Positions 46,001 to 58,888 of a stretch of 64,000 nucleotides of DNA are shown here, piece after piece. Below the pieces are notes generated by a model. That model searched no databases, was not told where the DNA came from, and was given only the letters and a program-made list of their open reading frames with translations. Position 1 is the first letter of the stretch. The number at the start of each line of letters is the position of its first letter. The stretch lies in assembly GCA_002104945.1 (NCBI GenBank), contig MCFH01000003.1, forward strand, positions 1,302,001-1,366,000. The letters are read 5' to 3'. Both the position numbers and the translations under genes were made by a program. This DNA comes from Piromyces finnis. Taxonomy: Eukaryota > Neocallimastigomycota > Neocallimastigomycetes > Neocallimastigales > Neocallimastigaceae.

Positions 46001-49000
46001 TCATATTGTTTTTGCAATTCTTGGTATTTGGAGTTTAATTCTTCGGATTCATTTTTCATCTTCTTGCTACCAACTTCTAAGGCAATAATCTTTTCATTAA
46101 TATTTTTAAATTCTTCTTCTTTATTATTAATAACAAGCTTTAATTCATCAATCTTCTTAATGTTTTCTTCTTTTATATTTTCTAAAGATTGTATACTTTC
46201 TTTTAATTTCTTATTTTCCGTTTCAACATCATCGCATTTCTGTTGCATTTCTGTTTTTAATGTCTCTAATGTAGTTTCGTGATTCTTGACATTATCTGAT
46301 TGTTCTTGTTGGAGTTGCTTCATTTTCTCTAATAAAGCATCATAATTCTTTTGCTTTTCATTTATTTCAGAGTTGATTTTTTCGTTCATATTTTGATTTT
46401 CTTCTTCTAATTGTTTAATTTTTTCCATAGAAGCACTATAATTCTTTTCCTTTTCATCTAATTCAGATTTTAATTTTTCGATAGAATCAGTATAGCTATT
46501 TTGCTTTTCATTCATTTCTAATTCTAACTTTTCTACTGCAGCATTATGATCTTTTTCCATCTTGGATTTAAATTGCTCCATGGAAGTATCATGTTCTTTT
46601 TGTTTCATTTCCATCTCAGATTTTAATTTTTCTAATTCAGATTTATAGCTTTGTTGCTTTTCATCAATTTCAGATTTTAACTTGTCTATATTATTATTAC
46701 AGGCACTAATTTCGTTTTCTTTTTCGATTTTTAATTTTTCAATTGCTTCTTTAAGTAGAGTATTTTGTTCTTGAACACTTTCCTTTTCATTATTAGAAAA
46801 AGATAAATCATTCTTTAAGGCAAGAATTTCTTCATTCTTTGTGGATATATTACAATTAAGATTGTTAATTTGTTCTTTAAGTTGAGAAACCTGAGTTTGA
46901 TGTTCATTTTTTAAATTTTCAAGAATGGAAGCATCATACTTTGATTCGCTATTTTCTTGTTCGGCATTAAGACATTGTTTAAGATGTTGAATTTCTAAAT
47001 CATATTGCTTCTTTGTATCTTCAATTTCTTTTTCTTTTTCTCCCATTTTATTTTGAAGATTATCAATGGTTGAGTTCTTATTATCCATTTCATTCTGAAG
47101 ATTAGTGATTTGACTTTCTAAAGATTTTATTTGTTCTTTTTGATTAGATGCTTCATTATTTATGGATTGATTCTCATCTTCCAATAATTTTATTTTTTCT
47201 TCCATGCTTGTTGAATTATTATTCAAGGTTTGTTTTTCTTCTTCCAATGCTTTTATTTTTTCTTCCATGTTTGTTGAATTATTATTCAAGGTTTGTTTTT
47301 CTTCTTCCAATGCTTTTATTTTTTCTTCCATACTTGTTGAATTATTATTCAAGACTTGCTTTTCTTCTTCCAATGTCTTTATCTTTTCTTCCAAGATTAA
47401 TGATTTATTATTTATTTCCTTATTTTCATCTTCTATTTTTTTTATCTTTTCTTCTAAATTGGAAGATTTAATGCTTAAAGCCTGTTTTTCATTTTCTAAT
47501 ACAGAGACCTTTTCTTTTAAACTTGATGACTCATCATTCATATTTAATTTTTCATTTTCTAATGATTTTATGTTTTCCTCTAAATCAGATACTTTAGCAT
47601 TTATTGTTTTCTTTTCATTCTCTAATATTTCTATTTTCTTTTCTTGGTTTGATGTTTTTTCGTTAATATTCTTGTTTTCTTCTTCTAACTTCTTTACTTT
47701 TTCTAGCAAGCCTGATGATGTATCATTCATACTTTGTTTTTCTTGCTCTAATGCTTTTAATTTTTCTTCTAGGCTAGATGATTTATCATTCATTTTTTGT
47801 TTTTCATCTTCTAAGGATTTTATTATTTCTTCTAAATTAATTGATTTTGTATTAATATTATCTTTTTCAGTATTTATCAAATTATACTGATTTTCTAATT
47901 CTTTATATTTTTGATTAAGTAAATTATTTTCTTCATTGAGTTTCTTTAAGTCATCTTTTAATTTTTCATCTTCGACAGTTTGTTCGTTTTGTTTAATTAG
48001 ATTTTCATATTTTTTAAGTTCTTCAGTTTTATTTTTATTTTCTTCATCTAATTGGCTAATTTTTTCTAATAATTCATTCTTTTCATTTGCTTTACTTTCC
48101 TCCAGTGACTTATATTTATTATTAAATTCATTTATTTCTTTTTCTTTATTACTTTCTAATTCATTAATAGTTTCATTAAGATTATTGATTTTGTCTTTAA
48201 ATTCTTTTATCGAATTTTCATTTTTAGACTTCTCATTTTCCAATTCTGTAGCCATATTTTTGTATTCATTTTCTAAATTGTTATTCTTTTTTTCTATTTC
48301 ATTATTTAATTCTTTAAGTCTATTATTAATTAATTGAAGATTTTTTATAGTTTGAGTATTTTCTTCGTCTTTTTTAATAATTTCATTATATGACTTTTGA
48401 ATATTATTTTTTTCATTGTTAGTTTTTTCTAATTCAGAATTAATATTATTTTTTAATATTTCTTTTTCTTCAGCTATTAATTTAAGTTTATTTGTAAGAT
48501 TATTTATATCTTTATTTAATTCTTCTATTTTATTTTTTAAAATTTTATTTTCATTAGATAAATCATTAACTTGTTTATTTTTATTATCATTTGATTCATC
48601 ATCTGAAAAAGAAATTAATGGTTCTTCCTTTGGACTAGCAGATGCATTTGTTATTTTATTTATTTTTTCATTTAAATCATTATTTTCTTGTTTATATTGC
48701 TTATTTTCTTGTTGTAGAGTTGAAATTTCATTTTGTAACTCAATTAATTTTTTTTGTAATAATGATATATTTTCTTGACTATTTACATTTAAAGTACCTT
48801 GTGAAGTTGTAATATCTGAATAAGCTTCTGTCATATCATCCTGACCTAAACTAATATCGTTTTTTTCTTTTAAATCTTTAATTTCTCTATGAAGATTTAT
48901 AATTTTTTCCTTTGCCTTTGCTTTTAATAATCCATAATTTTTATCTTTAATTAAAATCTGCTTTTTTAACACTGCATTCTCCTCAACTGCTTTCAATTGG

Positions 49001-49169
49001 TCATTTTTGTATTTTTCGGTCATTTCTTGATATGTATTATTTAACTTCTGCAATTCCATACATTTTTCTTTTAATTCTTCGACATCCAAATTTTGCAATG
49101 ATTTTGAAAAATTTTGATTCTTTAATTAAAAATTATATATTTAAAAAAAATATTATAAACAAATAACAA

Positions 49170-49203
<34 letters not shown>

Positions 49204-49584
49204 TATTTAATAAATGAAAATAAAATAAAGGTTGTTATAAATTTTAAAATTTTCATTGTTTTAGTTATACTTTGACATTTTTTGTTATCCCGTCAACAAA
49301 ATTTTCAAAATGTTGTGATATATTAAGCACATTTTGAGAATATGCTTTTGAAGTTGGTTTTGGTGAATCAGAATTTGATGCTTCATTCTCATTATTACTA
49401 CTATTATCCGCTTGAGATTGAGCTGAATTATCAGTTAAAGAGCTGTTCAATTTCCTATTTTCAGCCTCGGTGACCTTTATATATTATAAATAACAATTTA
49501 ATAAATAAAAAATTATATACATAAATATATTAACTTTTAAAAATAATATTGTATTAATACCAGCTTCATAAAAGAATTGAACAT
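42811..49584 (-). CDS. GRIP-domain golgin (Imh1/golgin-245-like coiled-coil tether)
   Basis: Eleven exons keep frame and give about 1822 residues: 49584-49561, 49474-49271, 49119-45385, 45303-45256, 45146-44829, 44717-44551, 44407-44205, 44076-43940, 43758-43336, 43233-43123, 42909-42811. Almost the whole protein is heptad-patterned Glu/Lys/Asn-rich coiled coil, including a 12-unit repeat in the large exon. The C-terminus is a GRIP domain split over the last two exons: MEYLKNVVLSFLESNEKG joined to KLVPVITNLLQLDNKE. Its Tyr is the residue that GRIP domains use to bind Arl1-GTP on trans-Golgi membranes. The expected role is tethering of endosome-derived vesicles at the Golgi. The donor GTAGGT at 43122 was chosen because it joins the GRIP halves in phase; the nearby GTTTAC would not. 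The first exon encodes only eight residues (MFNSFMKL). Confidence 0.9.
47101..47856 (-). repeat. Twelve 63-bp (21-residue) coding repeats in golgin exon 3
   Basis: Read on the minus strand, twelve successive units of exactly 21 residues follow the pattern [I/M/L]N-x-x-S-x-x-(L/M)EEKIK-x-LE-x-E-(K/N)-x. Units 9 and 10 are almost identical in DNA, while the outer ones have diverged. Twenty-one residues are three heptads, so each unit keeps the coiled-coil register. Confidence 0.92.
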
Positions 49585-50418
49585 TTTTGATTTTTATTTT
49601 ATGTTTCTATATATATATATATAAGAAAATTATAAAAAAAAACTTTTTATAGTTTGAAAATAATATTATATAATAATATAATAGTATTAAGAGTATATTA
49701 GAATTGAATTGTTATTTAACAATTTGAAATTAAATTATTATCAATACATTTATAATTATATAAAAATTGTCAATATTATTTTAAAATTAAAATTTACTGT
49801 ATATTAATTTATAATATGAAATTGTATTTTAAGTAGAATTTAAATAGTTACTTTTATTATATTATCATTTAATAAGTTTATTATAATTGTGTTTTTTAAA
49901 ATTTATTAACAACAACAACAAAAAAAAAACAAAATTTTTAAATATTTTTAAATATCTGTTATACAGTATTTATTTATGTTTATATTTATATATTCATTTA
50001 TATATATATTTATTTATTTTATATATATTTATATATTATATATAATTTTTAAGTACAATTAATTAAAAAATTTCCATTTTCAAGTTCTAAAGCTAACCCT
50101 AATAAGTTACATATTCTTTAATGTATTTGTAAACAAATAACTATATATTATACATAAATTTTTTTTATTAGATTGAATATTATTCTTTAAGTCTATTGGC
50201 TTAGAAATTTGTAATATATGGATAGACCATATTAAATTAATGTATTTTAAATTTTAAAACTAATATATTATAAATATAGTTATAATATAAAGAATATATT
50301 ATAATTAAATATTTTAATTAATGTAGAAAAAAATTTTTTTTTTGACATTATATAATCAATATGGAAATATGGATTATAATACTAAATGAATGAATGAATT
50401 AATAAATAAATAAATGAA

Positions 50419-50457
<39 letters not shown>

Positions 50458-50614
50458 ATGAATGAATGAATAAATAAATAAATAAATAAATGAATAAATA
50501 AATAAATAAATAAATGAATAAATAAATGAATAAATAAATGAATAAATGAATAAATAAATGAATAAATAAATAAATAAATAAATAAATAAATGAATAAATA
50601 AATAAATAAATGAA

Positions 50615-50645
<31 letters not shown>

Positions 50646-51350
50646 ATATTTTAATAAAGCATTACAATAAATATAATAAAAGAGTTCAATATTTTTTTTT
50701 TTTTTTACTTTCTACAAAAAAAAATATTTAACCATATTTTTATAGTTTTAGATCTATAATATATATATAAAAAATATAATATTTATTTTATATTTTTTTT
50801 TATTTATTAATAATTTTTATTATACAAGTATATTATTGAGGAAATAATATATTTATTATTAAAGGTAATTTTATCGAAAAATATATATATATAAACAATA
50901 AAATAAAAGTTCAAAATAATTTCTAAAGATCAAATCTTGTAAAGAATGTATTTGATAATGTCAAAGGGAGGCATATTAAAAGCAAATTGTATGAAGCTTA
51001 TTACAATATTAAAGATAATAAAAAGAAATAGGAGAAAAAGAAGTATTATGGCTTTAAAAACATAATTCATTTTGTTTTATTAAATGGAATGTTATACAAT
51101 ACTTTTATAGTAATTGTTTTTATTCTGAAGTTTTTAAGCTAAGATAATATCTATATTATCATATATGGAGTGAAATTTTACAATAATGTAAATCGTTATT
51201 TGTGAAAAAAGAATTCATTATAGATATGAATATATGAAAATACCAAATAAATAAATAAACAATACATCAATAACTTCATCATAAACAACAACAAAAAAGA
51301 AAAAAAAAACAAAAACAAATAAAATAAATAAATAAATAAATAAAATAAAA

Positions 51351-51381
<31 letters not shown>

Positions 51382-51525
51382 ATATATATAAATAAAGATT
51401 ATATTTTTTTTAAATATATATATGAAAGATGTTAACAAATACTTTATTTTTTATTATTTATAATCATTAAAATTTAAAGATTTTCAGTTAAAGATAAAAC
51501 TATACAAATATAAAGAATAACACAT
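49585..51525. other. Divergent spacer upstream of golgin and Nudix/CCCH genes
   Basis: AT-rich 1.9 kb that must hold both promoters. It contains a large tetranucleotide array and a second TAAA stretch near 51321-51384. The frame at 51196-51438 is read from this repeat and is not a gene. Confidence 0.65.
50387..50647. repeat. Mixed (AAAT)n / (GAAT)n microsatellite
   Basis: About 260 bp of TAAA units with GAAT variants at irregular intervals. The variants are single A/G changes within a fixed 4-bp period. Confidence 0.95.
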
Positions 51526-54500
51526 ATGGTAAATAGTAGATAATTTTTTAGTATATAAATAATTAAAGTAATATTTATAGTAATGAAAATGATAATTAAA
51601 TTTAATAGGAGGAAAGATATGCTGGAATTATCTTTTACAAATTTGGAAAAGGTCCAGAATTTTTATTGATTAACGATTCTTACGCTAAAAAGAAATTTTG
51701 GGCTCCACCAAAGGGAAAGATTATTGGTCAAGAAGATGAATTACAGTAATTATTAAAAATATTATAAAAATTATAATTCATTTAAGAAAGACGTATTGAT
51801 TTTAAATTTAAAAAAATAGATGTGCCATACGTGAAGCTAATAAGATTACTGGATTAGTTACAAGAGATTTTCAAGTTGAAGAAGATTTCAAAGCTGAATT
51901 TAAATACTTAGCTGAAACTAGGTATTTTTTTTAATATATATGAATAATTTAGTCATCAGAAAATCAACATCTTAACTATAATATAAAAATATAAATGAAA
52001 TTATAAATATTATAGACCAAAAAATGTTGTTTTCTTTTTAGCTCAATTAACAGATCCAACACACAAAATTTATCCAACTGCAGAAGGAATTCATTTCAAT
52101 TGGCTTCCATTCCAACAAGCCGCTGATAAAGCAGTTTTCAAAAATATGCAAGAAGTTTTAAGACAAGCTCAAGAATATGTTGAAGAAAAGAAATCAAAGT
52201 ATAATCTTAATAGTAATGGAAATGTTAATGGTAACGGAAATGGAAATAACTATAATAATTATCAATCAAATTATTCACCAAATTATCAAAAGAATTTTGA
52301 TATGAATAATGACAGACGTTTTAAGAGACCATCCCATGATGAAATGGGAAATATGAGAATGGGAAATCAAGGAAAGAATCCATTCATGAAATCACCAAGT
52401 CCATTTAATCAAGGAAGACCAGATAAAAACTATAGACAAATGAATGGTGTTAATTTAACTCGTTCATTTAGTTCAAATAGTAATGGATATTCAAACAATA
52501 ATTATTCAAATAATTATAATCAAAATAATAGTGGACCATTTGGACCTCACAATCCAGGAAATTACGGAATGCAACAACAACAACAACAAGAAAATCATTT
52601 ATATAAAACTAGACTTTGTGAAAGATTTGAAGCTGAAGGAACTTGCCCATACGGAAATAAGGTAGATTATTATTGATAAGTAATATAATAAATATAAATT
52701 ATTTATATTAAATATTAAAATTTTATATAAATTCTTATATTATTTGGGAACTTAAAAATTGTTATAGTGTCATTTCGCTCATGGTACTGTTGAACTTAGA
52801 AGAATGCCTCAACAACAATCATATGATGATCAATATATGAATCAACACCAACAAATGCCACAAAGTTCAAATCCACTTTACAAAACTCGTTTATGTGAAC
52901 GTTTCATGAATGAACACTATTGTCAATATGGTCCAAAGTAATTATATTACATATATTTTAGTTAAATAAAATAATTATATATATTAATTATAACTTTTAT
53001 TTTTTTTATAAATTAGATGTATTTTTGCTCATGGTAATTTTCTGTTTAATTTAAATGCCATTAATAAATTTTAGTTTTAGTGATAATATAGTTTTCTTAA
53101 TTATCATTTCATTCAACAATTATCATAATTGTTATTATTAGTTGTAATATTGATTTATAAATATAAAATCATATTTATTATATTAAACGAAAATAATTGT
53201 AGGTCCTGAAGAACTTAGAGGAAGACAAAATGATATGGGAGGTAGAGAAATGGGTAGAGATATGAGAAGTGATATGGGAAGATATGATATGGATAGACCA
53301 AATGATATGGATGACGATTTAAATAATAGAATGTATGATATGAGTCTTAGAAGTCCAGGTCAAAGATCAAATTCACCATCAGCATTTAATCAATATCGTC
53401 CACCACAACCAGGTTATTACCCACATTCTGCATTACATAAAGCTTCTACTAGTGTATCACCACATCGTCAACAATTTAGCTCACAACAATCAAATGGTTC
53501 TCAAAGTAAATAAATAGCCATAATAGCCATAAAATATTTATACAATATATTTATTTATAAAAATTAAAATACTAATAATTTTAAAAATCATTTTATTTTT
53601 TTATTAAAAACTTATTTTTATACTCACTATAAAAGTGAGTCCAACAAGGTAATATATTCTTATAATTTATATGTTAGCTTATAAAATGAAAAAAATATAA
53701 ATATTGTAGTATTTAAAATGTCAATTTATTTATTAATAAAAACTTTATTTAATATGTAAATTAAGTCCAATGAGAGAACAATTAGATGTTATGAGAGAAC
53801 AAGAAAAGAAACAAGAAACTGTTGAAAAACCAGAAACTGTAATTGAAAAGAAAAAAGAATTAGAAAAACCAGTTGTTAAGGATTTCCTTAAGAGTGATGT
53901 AAATATTATTTTATAAATTATATTTTGAAATGACATTAATTGTATAATAACTTAAATTTTATTATTAATATTAAAGATTGAAGAAGACAAATCATGGATG
54001 AAGGTTGTTGAATTAACTAGTGATGAAAAAGAAAAATTAGAAAGCCTGTAAGCAATTCAAAACTTATTTGAAAATAGAAATTTTAAATTAAAAAATTTTA
54101 AATATTAATACATACAAATTATTTCAATATATATATGTTAGTAAAGTTTTAGAAAAGCGTGCATCCCCAGCAGCTCCAAAACAATATTTAGATGATCCAG
54201 TAATTATTTCATTAAGTGAATACTTTAGTGAAGGTGAACATGATATAAAGGATGAAGTTAAGGAAATTACTCGTTTAGAATTTAAGCATGATTTAAGTAA
54301 ACAACAATTATTCAATGTTTTAGTTCCAAGTTTATTTGATGAATCATACAATGTTGAAAAACTTACTGCCAGAAAAGACTTATTCTTAGCTGTATGTTTA
54401 TATTGTTTAATACTAAATAATAATTTTATAATTTTGTTTTATATAATATTAATTTATTTTTATTTATCATAAATATTCATATTATTATTTTTATATTGAA

Positions 54501-54884
54501 TTTAAATAAAATAAATATTCCAGTTTATTAAGAGTGCTAATGACCAAATTTATTTCTTGAAATCATGGGAAAAATACTTATCATCATCAAGAATGTCTGC
54601 TATCTTACCAAGAACTCCTGTTATATTTAAAGATTTTTATGATATTGATTTAGTAGAAGAAGATAATATATTAGTTTGGTATGATGAAAGTTCAGATTCA
54701 TCAATTGTAAAGCAAAAATGTGAACCATTTATTACTTGGTAAATTTATATTTAATTTATTACATTTTATTATTATATAAGCAAATTATATCATTTTTTGA
54801 TATCTAATTTAATATAATTATAATTAATTTTTTATCATTTGAAATAGGTTAAAAACAGCTGAAGAAGATTCTGAATCCGATTAA
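51526..54884 (+). CDS. Composite Nudix-like, tandem CCCH zinc finger and W2-domain protein
   Basis: Thirteen exons keep frame and give 698 residues: 51526-51528 (ATG only), 51609-51745, 51820-51921, 52016-52661, 52768-52937, 53017-53033, 53203-53505, 53636-53648, 53766-53898, 53977-54047, 54142-54391, 54524-54738, 54848-54884. Residues 1-135 follow the Ap4A-hydrolase (NUDT2) Nudix fold (AGIIFYKF, FWAPPKGKI, FNWLPFQQA). In the Nudix box the GX5E and RE residues are present but the catalytic Glu pair is replaced (REANKITGL), so hydrolysis is unlikely. An Asn/Gly/Met-rich linker leads to two TTP-type CX8CX5CX3H fingers (each starting YKTRLCERF), which bind AU-rich RNA in known families. The C-terminus is a W2 domain as in eIF5. 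The join between the halves rests on the 13-nt exon; two separate genes (stop at 53513, start at 53770) remain possible. Expected role: mRNA regulation linked to translation. Confidence 0.68.
53636..54884 (+). other. W2 (eIF5 C-terminal-type) module of the preceding gene
   Basis: This part encodes a charged linker (MREQEKKQETVEKP) and a HEAT-like W2 domain ending VIFKDFYDIDLVEEDNI, LVWYDES, CEPFITWLKTAEEDSESD. That is the aromatic/acidic ending found in eIF5, eIF2B-epsilon and 5MP proteins, which binds eIF2-beta or eIF1A. If not spliced to the CCCH exons it would be a separate gene from the in-frame Met at 53770. The gap to the preceding stop codon is only about 260 bp, short for this window. 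Confidence 0.75.
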
Positions 54885-55126
54885 ATTCTTTAAATATTTA
54901 TTTATTTTATTCATTCAGTATTCATAATACTTTTTTTTTTTTTTAATAAAAATTTAAAAATTTTTTTACATTCATTTTTATCATCTAAATTCCCCAAATA
55001 CTTATTATTATAAAATAAATTAATTATTATTTAACGTATTTTCAAATTGATACCTTTTAATGATATTGAAAAGTATTTTATTAATAATACATAAATAATA
55101 ATCAATATAATAATAAAAAGAAATAG

Positions 55127-55171
<45 letters not shown>

Positions 55172-55936
55172 AAAAGAAAAAATATAAGAATACTAAAGTT
55201 AAAACGAAAAATTCTTATAAATATTTTTTTTTTTTTTAACAATTGAAAATAATGTAAATGAAATTTAGCCTATAATAATATGTATTATATATTATTAAAA
55301 ATAAATATCATATCATAATAAAAATAATAACAAATACATACACCTATAAATAACAATAAAAAATATATATATATATTTTATTCTTGTTATATTTTATTTA
55401 TAAATCTATTATAAAATACTTTTAGGTAGAGTAATAATAATAATAATAATAATAATATAAATATAGTAATGAATTATCATTACTTTGTATCATCATCATT
55501 TTGTCATCATTATTTTGTTATAATAAACATGTTAGAATGATATATAGTACAAATAAAATGATTAAAAAAAAAAAAATAAAAAACCAAATAATTATAATTA
55601 ATATTTTTTAGATAAAAATATGCAAAAAATATTATGTTATTATATATTGTAGATAATAAACTTTAGTTACATTAAAAAATAAAACTATTATATTTAAATA
55701 ATAGGTTAATTGATACTATTTAATTAAGTTTCTTTTTATTTTATTATATTATGAATAATTTAAATTCTTTCCTTTATTCATGGAATACATTATACTTTAT
55801 TAAAAATTAATATAAAATTCATTAATTTTTACATTAGGTTTTTTAATATAAAATTAAGTTTTATTCCTTTTTTACATATATTTTTTTTTTTTTTTTTTTA
55901 ATTTTTCAATTTGAATTACAAGATTAAAATATAAAA
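54885..55936. other. Tandem spacer
   Basis: 1.05 kb with a long A-run (about 55129-55169), an AAT array near 55430-55456 and T-runs just before the next start codon. No gene is seen. Confidence 0.65.
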
Positions 55937-58338
55937 ATGAGTAGCTCATTTTATACAATACTTAAATCAATAAATTCATATTTTGATATTATATCAGAAA
56001 TTTTTAGAAAACATTTTATTGAAATTATAAAATCTAAATATTTATTTGTATTATTTTTATCTGTAAGAAATATAATAAAGAATATAATATATTTTTAACA
56101 TTAATATGTTAACAAAATATATTTTAATGGAATTTAATTCAATATATATATTTTTTTAAAAAAAAAAAAATAGACGCTTGCTTTTCATCATGCTTTAAAT
56201 ATAGAACCTTCATATAAACGAAAAAACATACCATTTTATATAAGAGGCTTCTTTAGTATCACACTTTTATATTTTTTCAATCCAATATTTAAAACTCTTT
56301 TTACTATTTCTGTAACAAGCAACAAAGAATTTCTAGCAAAAGTTTTTAATTATTACACAAATTTTTCCTTTGATTCATTGTATGAAAAATTACCCAAACC
56401 TGTTTATGAAATAGAGAATTGCCTATTTTATTTTTATATACTTTTATGTATATTACTTATATTTATTGTATTATTAAATTGTTTAGAACACAGTCTAGTT
56501 GTAAATCATGCTGATGTAATACACATTAAATTTTATTTATACTTAATTTATATAAATAATAATAATAATAATAAAACAAAAATTAAGTTAAAAGAATCTT
56601 TAATAATTTCTAAATTTTTATAATAATCGTTAATTTTATAAAAATAGATTTTTAATCTTCTTATTGCAGGAATTAGTCTTCAATTTTTTAATGTAATACA
56701 TTCAAAATCCCTTCTCATAATTTCGTTTGTTTATTCAATCGAGGTTTTTTTCTATATAATATTATTAGCATTTCCAAAATCTGGTTTACAATTTCAAATT
56801 ATTCCATCAACTTTGACATTTATCATATTGTCAATATACTTTTTCTTATGTATAAAATTTGAAGTACCTTCACATTTTGTCATTTTACTTGTATGTATAT
56901 TAAATAAATTATTAAAATAAAATTATTCATTGGTTTCTAAATGTTAGTATAATATTATAATATTATATTAAAATTACTATTTAGTATATAAGAAAATATT
57001 TAGAGTTTACTGTTATAGGATTAGTTTGTATGTTGTTAATCATTAATATGATAATGAATTTCATTGAAAAAAAGCCATTAATAAATCCAAAGTTATTTAA
57101 TTCTCTATCAAAAGAAGATGATTTTTACACTATATTAATAAAATTTGCAGAAGATGTTATTAATTTATATAATAATGATAAAGAACAAAAAAATACAAAA
57201 ATATTGGATAAAGATAATATGAAGTATATGAATTTGAATGGTATGTATAAATCTATTATTTTAATGTAAATATAAAATACTAATAATATTATTTATATGC
57301 TTAATATCTATCTATATATATGCATATTCATTATAAAACAATAAAATAAGCAAATAAAAGTAAAAATAAAGAAAATATAAATGGTTATGATAATGAATAC
57401 AAAAATGATATTAATGAAAGCAATCCATCCACTGTAGTTTCAATATCAATTATAAGTTATCCTATTGAACCAACTTTATTTGTTATTATTTCTAATGCCT
57501 TAAAAAACATATTGAAATTAATGATAGGATTACCTTATAATAATGATGATGAAAATGAAAAACTTATTTCAGAACTTGATAATGTTCTTTATCAACAGGT
57601 TAGATCAAGCATACCATTTAGTTCTGATACGGAAGACTCAGATTATGAAGATATGGATGATATGAAGACCGAAATAAATGATGGTATATTTAATAATAAA
57701 TTTTTATTTGACTATATTATTATATTATTAATTCTTTCAAAACCTAATATTTTATCTTTTTAAATTTAATATTTAAAGATATGATGAACGAAACAGAATT
57801 AAATGACAGCGATGATAGTATAAGTTATGAATACATTAATGGAAATGAAAGTGAAGATGAAAGTGAAAGTGACGAATCTAATGATATTTTTAAAGAATTA
57901 TTTGATATTAATTATAAACATTTCAATTTAGATTCTTTAAAAAATAATATAATATTAACTCGTAATCAAAGTGATATCTTAAAATATAAAAATGATATTC
58001 ATATGCCAATTTTCAGAAATATAAAATCAGATAATATAGAAAATAGTTCAAATAAAAATAGTAATTCAGTCATTTCAAATCTCTTTAAAAAGAATGGATT
58101 CAACAATAATAGGTATCAATTAATGGATGAAGATGATCATGAAAAAATCAAAAATCAATTTTTGGCTACTGAATTATGCGTTGCATGCCATAAAAGACCT
58201 AGATCTATCGTTTTATGGCCATGTGGATGCTTCTGCTTATGTGATACTTGTAGAAAAGTTTTAGCATTGCAAAAATATGATAAATGCCCATGTACAAACA
58301 ATAAAGTTAAAGGTTATTCAAAGGTTTTTGTACCATAA
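55937..58338 (+). CDS. Multi-pass membrane RING E3 ligase, Asi1/Asi3-like
   Basis: Six exons (55937-56062, 56174-56515, 56648-56890, 56985-57240, 57351-57683, 57779-58338) give 619 residues. About five hydrophobic segments lie in the first 320 residues, for example FYFYILLCILLIFIVLLN, SFVYSIEVFFYIILLAF and FTVIGLVCMLLIINMIM. An acidic Ser/Asp/Glu region follows. The last 55 residues are a Cys-rich RING: CVACHKRP, then ILW-like VLWPCGCFCLCDTCRK, CPCTNNKV and GYSKVFVP. This arrangement, with Cys where most RINGs have His and the terminal GYS(K/R)V-P, is that of yeast Asi1/Asi3, ubiquitin ligases of the inner nuclear membrane in ER-associated degradation. Acceptor 56984 was chosen because it alone keeps the frame open. 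Family assignment rests on the RING and topology only. Confidence 0.83.
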
Positions 58339-58677
58339 GATGATTTTCTTTTTTTTGTTTATATTAAAAAAACATTTCTACTAACTACAATTTATTATAA
58401 AATATTATTATTATTATAATAATAATAATAGTAGTAGTAATAATAAATATATATAATTAAAAATCGAAAAAAGTTTTCTATCATTATTAATATATAATCA
58501 CTATTAATACCAACATTTTTTAAAATTTCTATAGAAATTATTAAATATCAATAATAACAATAAAATAAAAAGTGTTTTATTACGATCATTTTTAAAAATG
58601 AAAAATTTACTTGCATTTTTATTTTTTATATTTTTATATTTTATTTATTATTATATATAAATTAATTGCTTATTGTT

Positions 58678-58708
<31 letters not shown>

Positions 58709-58817
58709 CATTATACTTTAATGTATATGTATTTAATTATTTTTTAAATATTATTTGCATTTGAGTGTACTATTAATTTGAATTTCGAATAAATTGAATT
58801 AAATATATATATGCTTT

Positions 58818-58867
<50 letters not shown>

Positions 58868-58888
58868 ATTGAAGTTTATTGTATAATA
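58339..58888. other. Convergent spacer with T-runs
   Basis: 550 bp between the 3' ends of the RING gene and HYPK, with two long T-runs (about 58680-58708 and 58820-58860). Nothing else is visible. Confidence 0.75.

Noticed and set aside
45572-48778. Several plus-strand Ser/Phe-rich frames
   Set aside because: Antisense of the golgin coiled coil; their periodicity mirrors the 63-bp repeat on the other strand.
51196-51438. 80-residue frame of Tyr/Leu/Phe/Ile repeats
   Set aside because: Read from a TAAA microsatellite.
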